Origin: Candidatus Stahliibacteriota bacterium
GTDB lineage: Bacteria > Hydrothermota > Tepidihabitantia > B3-TA06
NCBI GenBank assembly: GCA_030670165.1
Contig: DAOVCF010000147.1
Span: 1-5,051, forward strand
DNA: 5,051 bases
Reading direction: 5' to 3'
In this document: in pieces, positions 1-5,051 of the stretch
How positions within the stretch are numbered: the first letter of the stretch is position 1
How the letters are laid out: each line of letters begins with the position of its first letter
Program-made: the position numbers and the translations under genes
The notes under the pieces: model-generated
What the model saw: the letters and a program-made list of their open reading frames with translations, nothing else
The model's database searches: none
Told to the model about the DNA's origin: nothing

Positions 1-1104
1 GGGATCGTTATCACCCACCCAAAGGTAGGTGCCAGCATTGAACTTCAGGGTATTACCAGCCGCAATCGTAAGCACCGGGCTCGCTGTGCCCTGGATATCC
101 AGATCACCGGCAATAATATATGGAACACCCTGATTGAACCAGGTACCGGTGGTAGTAATGTAACCACCTCCGACCTCGATCCCATCCTTGGTGTTGCCGG
201 TAAGGGTGTTGCCTGAGCTGAGGGTACGGACATATTCACCATCGATCCGAACTGGATACTCGGCATTTGAGGTAATGGTATTGCCGCTGAACTCGGTGAA
301 GTAACCCTGCCAGTCACAGTATACCCCGTATGTGCTGCTGTGTCTGATGGTGCAGTTGGTAATCGTTGGTGAGGCATCATAGTAGCAGATGTTCCCATAG
401 TCATTGCCGCCGCCGTATTCGATCACGCAGTTGTTGAGTTTGGTTGTTGCATTGATGGTGTGTTCATCAAAGAAAATCCCATCCCAATCTCCAGGACCAG
501 CTGTACTCACATTGCTTGTAAAGGTAATAACAGAATCTGTTGTTCCATTTGCTGAAAGGGCACCGGGATTGTTATCACCCACCCAAAGGTAGGTGCCGGC
601 GTTGAACTTGACGAGAACCCCTGGCTCCAAGGTCAGGGTTGCCTCCACATCGATATCACCGGTGACGATATGGGGGTTGTCAGCCACGTACCAGGTTTCA
701 TCTGCTGATATGGTGCCCTCGTGGTAGGTTGGCCCTCCGCCTCCGGCGATAGTAACCGTAATAACCGAGGATTCGCCGACATTATCCGCCGCATCGTATG
801 CCTTGGCCTGAATCGTGTGGCTTGAGCCCGGGGTCTCGCCGCTCGCATCCCAGGAATAGGAGTACTCGGAATCGGCAGCCTCATTGTCGGTGCCTTTAAG
901 ATCACCGTCCACATAGAACTCGACCTTTGTTACGCCTTCGTTGTCGTCTGCAGTGGCTTTGATCTCCACAGTCCCTGAGACTACGGCGTTATCCGCAGGC
1001 TGGGTGATGGAGACCGCAGGATCCTCGGTGTCACCGGGCTCACAACCAGCCAGCCAGACGAGACCCAGGATCATCACGGATATTATAGTTATACGTTTGA
1101 TCAT
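1..1104 (-). CDS. Secreted lipoprotein with Ig-like domain and right-handed beta-helix (3' end outside window)
   Basis: The minus frame is open from the ATG at 1104 to the window edge: 368 residues and no stop, so the C-terminus is missing. The start follows a strong AAAGGAGG (1109-1116) with a 4-nt gap. Residues 1-20 are a lipoprotein signal peptide (MIKR, hydrophobic stretch, lipobox LAGC) with lipidated Cys21. Residues ~29-119 look like a bacterial Ig-like domain of the Big_7 kind (PAVSITQPADNAVVSG, VTKVEFYVDG, HTIQAKAYDAADNVG). A Gly linker follows, then from ~125 a Gly/Asn/Thr-rich stretch typical of right-handed parallel beta-helices (TITNCTIRHSS, FSGNTITSN, LTGNTKDGIEVGGG). The segment KFNAGTYLWVGDN occurs at residue 166 and again at 354, so the passenger has a 188-residue period. 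It probably sits on the cell surface or is exported; ligand or enzymatic activity cannot be told, and no catalytic residues were recognised. Confidence 0.88.
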   Translation of the reverse strand, partial: MIKRITIISVMILGLVWLAGCEPGDTEDPAVSITQPADNAVVSGTVEIKATADDNEGVTKVEFYVDGDLKGTDNEAADSEYSYSWDASGETPGSSHTIQAKAYDAADNVGESSVITVTIAGGGGPTYHEGTISADETWYVADNPHIVTGDIDVEATLTLEPGVLVKFNAGTYLWVGDNNPGALSANGTTDSVITFTSNVSTAGPGDWDGIFFDEHTINATTKLNNCVIEYGGGNDYGNICYYDASPTITNCTIRHSSTYGVYCDWQGYFTEFSGNTITSNAEYPVRIDGEYVRTLSSGNTLTGNTKDGIEVGGGYITTTGTWFNQGVPYIIAGDLDIQGTASPVLTIAAGNTLKFNAGTYLWVGDNDP

Positions 1105-1144
1105 CACTCCTCCTTTTGAGTTAAATCAACGTCTTTAGGAGTTT

Positions 1145-1162
1145 TTGGGAGTGTAGTCCCAA
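1145..1162. repeat. Inverted repeat over the -10 box, possible operator
   Basis: TTGGGA (1145-1150) and TCCCAA (1157-1162) form a perfect 6+6 inverted repeat around a 6-nt spacer. It covers the proposed minus-strand -10 box completely, where a repressor could block the promoter. It could also be chance, since 6-bp arms are short. There is no T-run after it on either strand, so it is not a terminator. Confidence 0.3.
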
Positions 1163-1177
1163 TTATTCCTCTGTCAA
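1150..1177 (-). promoter_or_regulatory. Candidate sigma70-type promoter of the lipoprotein gene
   Basis: On the minus strand a perfect TTGACA -35 box (1172-1177) lies 16 nt from TACACT (1150-1155), which matches TATAAT at four of six positions. The expected start of transcription is near 1143, giving a leader of about 40 nt before the ATG at 1104. Position and orientation fit the lipoprotein gene. Box matching alone is the evidence. Confidence 0.5.
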
Positions 1178-1282
1178 GACCTGCCTCACCATTTCAGGCC
1201 GTGCCATCTGGAAAGGAGGGATCTCAAACAAAAGTAAACCGCACCGAAAATTCACCGATTAAAAGAATAGCATCACTTCAGG

Positions 1283-1310
1283 TTGACAAAATCTGCATTA
1301 TGGATATGGT
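1283..1310 (+). promoter_or_regulatory. Candidate sigma70-type promoter of the plsY-glycosyltransferase unit
   Basis: A perfect TTGACA (1283-1288) is followed after 16 nt by TATGGT (1305-1310), four of six matches to TATAAT. Transcription would start near 1317, giving an untranslated leader of about 87 nt before the plsY ATG at 1404. It is the only good -35/-10 pair I see in the plus direction between the lipoprotein and plsY. The spacing equals that of the divergent minus-strand promoter. Confidence 0.45.
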
Positions 1311-1403
1311 AGGGTTATGGTGGGGCGCAGATCTGTGGTCGCTGTACTCATATCAGGACGCACCTTTTAGAGATGGTTGGGATTTGCCAAAGGATGCAGC
1401 TAG

Positions 1404-2039
1404 ATGAGCGCTGATCTTCTCAAGGTTTTTCTTTGGACCGGCGTCGGATTCCTATCCGGCTCGATGATGTTTTCGGTATGGATGGGAAAACTGCTACTAA
1501 AAAAAGACGTAAGGGCCTACGGTGATGCCAATCCCGGTGCGGCAAACGTATGGAAGGCGGGCGGCTGGAAGATAGGTCTTCCTGCAGGAGTCCTGGAGTT
1601 ATGCAAAGGCGCTGTCCCGGTAGGGTTGGCTCATTGGGTATTCGGTATTGAAGGCTGGTATCTGGTGCCAGTTGCTCTGGCTCCCATCTTAGGACACGCG
1701 TTCTCACCGTTCCTCGGGTTCAAGGGAGGCAAGGCAGTGGCAGTGACCCTGGGGGTGTGGACCGGAATCACCCTCTGGGAAGGGATTGGGGTGCTAGGCA
1801 TACTCATGGGGGTATTCTTCATCCTGCAGACCGTTGACTCCTGGGCGATCATCCTCGCCATGCTCGCATTCCTCTGCTATCTCATCCTGCTCGGCATGTT
1901 TATTCGAGGGGTGGAGATTCCTTTACTTGCCATCTGGGCAGGGAACATGGCGATATTCCTGTACAAGCATCGGGTGGATTTGAGGGAATCCATAAAGCCT
2001 CGCCACTATATCGCAAGGCTATTCAGAAGGGCATCTTGA
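1404..2039 (+). CDS. plsY: PlsY-type acyl-phosphate:glycerol-3-phosphate acyltransferase
   Basis: Integral inner-membrane enzyme that moves an acyl group from acyl-phosphate to the sn-1 position of glycerol-3-phosphate, the first committed step of phospholipid synthesis. At 211 residues it has the normal PlsY length, with about five to seven hydrophobic segments. All three family motifs are visible: motif 1 at ~18-50 (SGS, MGKLL, GDANPGAANVW), motif 2 at 97-110 (GHAF then FKGGK), and motif 3 near the end (KHR at 188-190). Motif 1 departs from the usual GSGNPGATN in reading GDANPGAAN, and AGGWK follows, which suggests a divergent PlsY-like subgroup. The ATG is preceded by AAAGGA (1389-1394) at 9 nt. 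The stop overlaps the start of the following glycosyltransferase by 4 nt, so the two are very likely co-translated. Acyltransferase identity is firm; the acceptor could differ from glycerol-3-phosphate. Confidence 0.9.
   Translation: MSADLLKVFLWTGVGFLSGSMMFSVWMGKLLLKKDVRAYGDANPGAANVWKAGGWKIGLPAGVLELCKGAVPVGLAHWVFGIEGWYLVPVALAPILGHAFSPFLGFKGGKAVAVTLGVWTGITLWEGIGVLGILMGVFFILQTVDSWAIILAMLAFLCYLILLGMFIRGVEIPLLAIWAGNMAIFLYKHRVDLRESIKPRHYIARLFRRAS
2025..2030 (+). promoter_or_regulatory. Ribosome binding site that fixes the TTG start of the glycosyltransferase
   Basis: AGAAGG lies inside the last codons of plsY, 5 nt before the TTG at 2036. No ATG or GTG occurs in this frame before the conserved N-terminal hydrophobic segment and catalytic domain; the first in-frame Met is around residue 180. 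TTG within the TTGA overlap is therefore the sensible start. Confidence 0.6.
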
Positions 2040-3229
2040 GTAATATCTGGATAAACATTCAGGTTATCACTATTGTTTTCCTCCTGCTATTATTGCTGAT
2101 TGCTCTCAGCAACACAAGGAGCTTCCGCAGGTTAGGAGACTATCCTGCGCCCTCTCGCTTCCCGCGTGTCTCGATTCTGCTGCCTGCGCGTAATGAAGAA
2201 CGAAACATCGCCGCATGCGTGCGTTCGCTTCTGGCTCAGGACTACCCTGACTTTGAGGTAATCGTCATTGATGACGAGTCTACGGACAGGACATGGGAGG
2301 TGCTTGGGAGATTAACAAAAGAGAACAAAAGCTTGAAAATCCGTAAGGGCGAGCCTTTACCTAGTGGTTGGATAGGCAAGCACTGGGCGTGTAATCAGCT
2401 GGTAGGCGTTGCAAGCGGAGAGCTACTTCTTTTTACCGATGCCGATACCCGTCATCATCCAAACACCCTGCGAGAAGCGGTGGCAGCTTTTGAGGCGGAA
2501 GAAGCCGATTTCCTCACCGCCCTGCCCAGGGAAGAAGCTAAATCTTTAGGCGAAAAGTTGACCATACCCGTTATGTCCTTCGGCATCAACTCCTTTTTGC
2601 CTGTCGGTTTTGCGCATAGAACTCGCTTATCTGCCTTTTGCCTCGCAGTTGGTCAGTTCATGCTCTTTCGCCGCAAGGCTTATGAAAAGATCGGGGGTTA
2701 CGAAGCGGTAAAGCAAAAAGTGCTGGATGATGTCTGGTTCGGACGGATGATCAAATCCCACGGCCTACGCTGGAGGATAGTGGACGCTGGCAACTACATC
2801 ACCTGCCGTATGTACAACAACATGCAGGAGGTCTCCCATGGATTCAGCAAGAACCTCTATGCCACCTTCGGCAACAATCTACTAGTATACATACCGGTCT
2901 GGCTGTGGCTTACTACGGTATTCATCTTGCCGGTGTTCGTGCTTGGATTAGCCATAACCGGAGTTGGCGTCTCTGAAACCTCGGTGGTGCTTGCCCTCAT
3001 CACCGTAGGATGTTCAATTATCCTGTGGGGAATAACACACTTGCGTTTCCACTACCCCCTTTATCTAACGCTCCTCTATCCGGTTATCGTTTTCTTATGG
3101 GTTCTCATGGCCGCCCGCTCAATGGTCATGACCATTGCCGGTAAGAACACATGGAAGGGCCGCACACTCAATATCAAAGTAAAACCTGTGGAAGAATCCG
3201 AGGGGGTTGAAGAGGCTCGAACCCCCTAA
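2036..3229 (+). CDS. Membrane-anchored family 2 glycosyltransferase (CrtQ/HpnB-like)
   Basis: The protein has 397 residues. A hydrophobic anchor (~9-24) precedes a GT-A domain (~44-270) and three or so membrane segments (~283-366), so catalysis should occur at the cytoplasmic membrane face. Motifs: SILLPARNEERNI (46-58), the nucleotide-binding IDDESTD (78-84), the metal-binding DxD in FTDADT (133-138), GQFMLFRR (206-213), a probable catalytic DD at 231-232, and RMY (258-260). GWIGKHWACNQL (111-122) and the C-terminal WKGR (373-376) are shared with glycosyltransferases of the diaponeurosporenoate (CrtQ) and hopanoid-associated (HpnB) kind, which act on lipid acceptors. It starts with TTG and overlaps plsY by 4 nt, arguing for translational coupling and a shared lipid pathway. 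No carotenoid or hopanoid gene is in the window, so the acceptor and sugar remain unknown. Confidence 0.85.
   Translation: MSNIWINIQVITIVFLLLLLLIALSNTRSFRRLGDYPAPSRFPRVSILLPARNEERNIAACVRSLLAQDYPDFEVIVIDDESTDRTWEVLGRLTKENKSLKIRKGEPLPSGWIGKHWACNQLVGVASGELLLFTDADTRHHPNTLREAVAAFEAEEADFLTALPREEAKSLGEKLTIPVMSFGINSFLPVGFAHRTRLSAFCLAVGQFMLFRRKAYEKIGGYEAVKQKVLDDVWFGRMIKSHGLRWRIVDAGNYITCRMYNNMQEVSHGFSKNLYATFGNNLLVYIPVWLWLTTVFILPVFVLGLAITGVGVSETSVVLALITVGCSIILWGITHLRFHYPLYLTLLYPVIVFLWVLMAARSMVMTIAGKNTWKGRTLNIKVKPVEESEGVEEARTP
3201..3227. repeat. GC-rich inverted repeat across the glycosyltransferase stop codon
   Basis: AGGGGGTT (3201-3208) and AACCCCCT (3220-3227) can form a perfect 8-bp stem with an 11-nt loop. 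The 3' arm runs into the TAA stop (3227-3229). AACCC (3220-3224) can alternatively pair with GGGTT (3230-3234), giving a competing small hairpin. No U-tract follows on either strand, so this is at best a weak or non-canonical terminator between the two convergent units. Confidence 0.35.
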
Positions 3230-3368
3230 GGGTTAAACTCCATATCGTTCGGGACTCAAAATCAACTATAGATTAAAAGGCCGAATAGATTTTGGGAAGA
3301 TGTTACGATCAGTCTTGCTGCTACTGCACTTCTCTGCACCCAAACACAGTTGTCTTATGAATCCGAAG

Positions 3369-4232
3369 CTAGTAGTGATAGGCAACCAGTATGGTCCCCG
3401 GTCCGGTGTTTGATCCCACCAAGGCAGTCAATTGCGAAATAAACAGAAGCTCCGCGTCGAGGTCCCCGATCCCTTGTTTCAACCTGGATATGGATTCCTG
3501 AGGAAGATCGGCATGAGCAACAGCTATTCTAAGTTTTCCTTTTCGAGAAACCTTCTTCAACTCTTTTAGTATCACTGAAATCCTATCCTTACCTGAGAAC
3601 TTGAGACCTGTCGTCTTTATCTGACCTCCTACAATCCCTATAGCCGGACGAACCCCTGCTTTCTGAAGAAGCAAGGCCGGAGTAGCCCAAGGCTGACGAA
3701 GCCTGCCACCCTGCACAAGCCAGGTAAGATCTTCAATAATGCCGAATAATCTTACACTATTTCTGAATTCTTCGAGTATTTCCAATATCTCCGCAAGCCC
3801 TTTACCTTCATTAATCAACTCCTGGGCCTTCCAGACAACTAATCCTTCCGCTACCGAGGCCAGGTGAGTATCGAATATCTCGATCCGCTCCTGCTCTTCT
3901 GCTGACATCTCGGCTCTGGCCCGCGCTGCCGAATCAAACGTGCCTGACCATCCTTTGAATAATAGGATTGCTATGACCTTATCGAATTCCTCAAGAGACC
4001 TCTTGTAGGCTTTCTTAAACCTTAAAGGCGGCGGAGCAGAGGTCTTGGCTGTCTTTTTGAGCTCTCTCATCCTCTGATAAAGAGCTTTTGTGTCTTTGAT
4101 CTCCTCGTCTTCATCAGGGAACCAGACCGGGTACTTGACTACCTCGATATCGTGTTTTTGAGCGAAATCTTCGGCTATATTGGACGCCTCGTCTGTTACT
4201 ATACCTATCTTTCTTCGGGCTGAGGACTCCAT
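3369..4232 (-). CDS. DegV family (EDD fold) fatty-acid-binding protein, FakB-like
   Basis: DegV/FakB proteins bind a fatty acid and present it to the kinase FakA, releasing acyl-phosphate for lipid synthesis. The 287 residues match the family's usual ~280-290. Family landmarks appear in order: IVTDEASNI (11-19), TSAPPP (64-69, usually TSQPS), WSGTFDSA (95-102, the SGT loop that lines the carboxylate pocket), FDTHLAS (120-126), EDLTWLVQGGRL (167-178), and NTGPGT (275-280). In characterised FakB proteins the last motif is HTGPG, whose His helps bind the carboxylate or acyl-phosphate; here it is Asn275. Thr64 and Ser96 keep the other expected polar ligands. GAGGGGG (4241-4247) lies 8 nt before the ATG, inside the end of the preceding DhaL gene, only 3 nt away. 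The two are surely co-transcribed. Family assignment is firm; FakB function is inferred from the neighbour. Confidence 0.9.
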   Translation of the reverse strand: MESSARRKIGIVTDEASNIAEDFAQKHDIEVVKYPVWFPDEDEEIKDTKALYQRMRELKKTAKTSAPPPLRFKKAYKRSLEEFDKVIAILLFKGWSGTFDSAARARAEMSAEEQERIEIFDTHLASVAEGLVVWKAQELINEGKGLAEILEILEEFRNSVRLFGIIEDLTWLVQGGRLRQPWATPALLLQKAGVRPAIGIVGGQIKTTGLKFSGKDRISVILKELKKVSRKGKLRIAVAHADLPQESISRLKQGIGDLDAELLFISQLTALVGSNTGPGTILVAYHY

Positions 4233-4235
4233 AAT

Positions 4236-5051
4236 CTATTCCCCCTCGGTTAGGTCTTCTATCCTGAACTCCCTTATCTCGCTGAATTTTTCTGCGACCT
4301 CAGCTACCTTTTGGGGGGAATCGGTATGGATGTGTAAAGCTACCCTTTTCCGGGAAGGTGAGATGTGAATATCCAGACTATCCCCTAAGGACGAGAATGC
4401 TTCTCTAAGTGCATCTTCGTTGAAATCCTCTTCCCCTTTTATTACTACCACCACCCCTGCCCTTTCCCGGATCGCTTCAGCTATCGCCTCCTGCAAGCCC
4501 TCCAGGAAGATCAAAAAACCCAGCGCACCGGCATCAACCACATGGTTGGCTTGCAGCGCCTGGATCTCCTCGGGTGTATTCTTCCCCTTAAGTAGATCGT
4601 CTAACATGTCGGTGGTCTCCTCGACGGCAACCCTGGCCTGAGAGATTATTCCTTCAAACAGAGAGACGAGGTTCTTTTCATTTTCATATAGAGTTAAGGC
4701 GGTTTGAGCAGAACGAGAAATGGGATCTAAAATGGTTCCCTGGCGTGGTTCGGTAAACACCCGATACCCACAATCCCTTCCCCTCTGCATGGCCTTGGCA
4801 AGGTTCTGCGAGTTAAGAACCAGCTCCTCGGCAAGATAGTTGAGGAAACCTGCGAACCAGCCGGTAAAGATCATCCCGGCGTTACCCCTGGCCGCTTCCA
4901 GCAGTATCTCCTCCTGAAGATTCTCGATCAACCCCCTCTTTGACAGGTGGTTGCTTTGTCTTATCCCCCTGAGAATACTTCTAAGGGTAACCACCAGGTT
5001 GTCACCGGTATCGCAGTCCCTGACCGGGAAGTAGTTCATCTCGTTCACTTC
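4236..5051 (-). CDS. DAK2/DhaL-domain kinase, FakA (YloV)-like, short form (5' end outside window)
   Basis: FakA uses ATP to phosphorylate FakB-bound fatty acid. The visible 271 residues begin inside the frame at the window edge (EVNEMNYFPVRDCDTG). A GTG and an ATG occur within the first five codons, but FakA/DhaL proteins normally have some 20-40 residues before this motif, so the real start is probably upstream. The DhaL domain shows the Mg-ATP Asp motif DCDTG (visible residues 12-16, normally DGDTG), ARGNAG (~54-59), PRQGTI (~102-107) and VVDAGALG (~171-178). From ~200 a FakA middle domain follows, with LGDSL (~222) and HIHTDSP (~240-246). The protein then ends at EDLTEGE, without the ~200-250-residue C-terminal domain found in full FakA (~550 residues). 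The Cys expected in a GYCTEF-type segment before the HxHT motif is absent. The DegV gene starts 3 nt later, consistent with a kinase-carrier pair. Confidence 0.87.
   Translation of the reverse strand, partial: EVNEMNYFPVRDCDTGDNLVVTLRSILRGIRQSNHLSKRGLIENLQEEILLEAARGNAGMIFTGWFAGFLNYLAEELVLNSQNLAKAMQRGRDCGYRVFTEPRQGTILDPISRSAQTALTLYENEKNLVSLFEGIISQARVAVEETTDMLDDLLKGKNTPEEIQALQANHVVDAGALGFLIFLEGLQEAIAEAIRERAGVVVVIKGEEDFNEDALREAFSSLGDSLDIHISPSRKRVALHIHTDSPQKVAEVAEKFSEIREFRIEDLTEGE

Noticed and set aside
45..914. Alternative frames inside the lipoprotein region (45-404 minus, 404-592 plus, 633-914 minus)
   Set aside because: They are shadows of the continuous minus-strand frame with signal peptide, Ig-like and beta-helix features, and show no domain or ribosome site.
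1212..1219. Perfect Shine-Dalgarno-like AAAGGAGG
   Set aside because: No ATG, GTG or TTG follows at a usable distance, and it lies upstream of the proposed plsY transcript start.
1201..1407. A 68-codon GTG-started plus-strand frame ending in an ATGA overlap with plsY
   Set aside because: No ribosome site precedes the GTG, the candidate promoter lies inside the frame, and the composition (GLWWGADLWSLYSYQDAPF) resembles no family I know. The ATGA overlap can arise by chance beside the plsY start.
1420..1861. Minus-strand frames opposite plsY
   Set aside because: Antisense shadows; plsY has clear family motifs on the plus strand.
3201..3234. tRNA-like T-arm on the minus strand (GGTTCGAGCC)
   Set aside because: The bases flanking the loop do not pair as a T-stem, and no acceptor or anticodon arm is present; it is part of the inverted repeat at the stop codon.
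4180..4641. Plus-strand frames opposite the DegV and DhaL genes
   Set aside because: Low-complexity Ser-rich translations typical of antisense shadows; the minus strand carries conserved motifs throughout.

Overview
The window comes from a bacterium of moderate GC with Shine-Dalgarno-led genes. It carries a lipobox lipoprotein with a secreted beta-helix passenger, and a membrane-lipid gene set built on acyl-phosphate chemistry. The lipoprotein style (one Ig-like domain, a Gly linker, then a long-period beta-helix) recalls surface proteins of uncultured lineages such as candidate division WOR-3 or Cloacimonadota. That placement is only an impression: there is no rRNA or marker gene here.

Layout. 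Positions 1-1104 (minus) encode the N-terminal 368 residues of a secreted lipoprotein whose 3' end lies outside the window. Positions 1105-1403 are a divergent intergenic region holding a candidate promoter on each strand, an inverted repeat over the minus-strand -10 box, and a short direct repeat at the plus-strand -10 box. Positions 1404-3229 (plus) are a two-gene unit, plsY followed by a membrane-anchored family 2 glycosyltransferase, sharing 4 nt (TTGA). Positions 3230-3368 are a short convergent gap with no gene and no classic U-tract terminator; an inverted repeat spans the glycosyltransferase stop codon. Positions 3369-5051 (minus) are a second two-gene unit: a DhaL/FakA-like protein (5' end cut off by the window edge) and, 3 nt after it, a DegV/FakB-like fatty-acid-binding protein. 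No RNA gene, CRISPR array, insertion sequence or origin was seen.

How the genes fit together. In characterised bacteria FakA phosphorylates a fatty acid held by FakB, giving acyl-phosphate, and PlsY transfers that acyl group to glycerol-3-phosphate. Genes for making and using acyl-phosphate therefore lie side by side, convergently transcribed. The glycosyltransferase, coupled to plsY, resembles the CrtQ/HpnB type acting on polyprenoid or lipid acceptors, which hints at a glycolipid branch. The main oddities are a FakA-like protein ending after its middle domain, a DegV protein with Asn in place of the usual His of the HTGPG motif, and a PlsY with GDANPG in place of GSGNPG. The lipoprotein is probably unrelated to this set.
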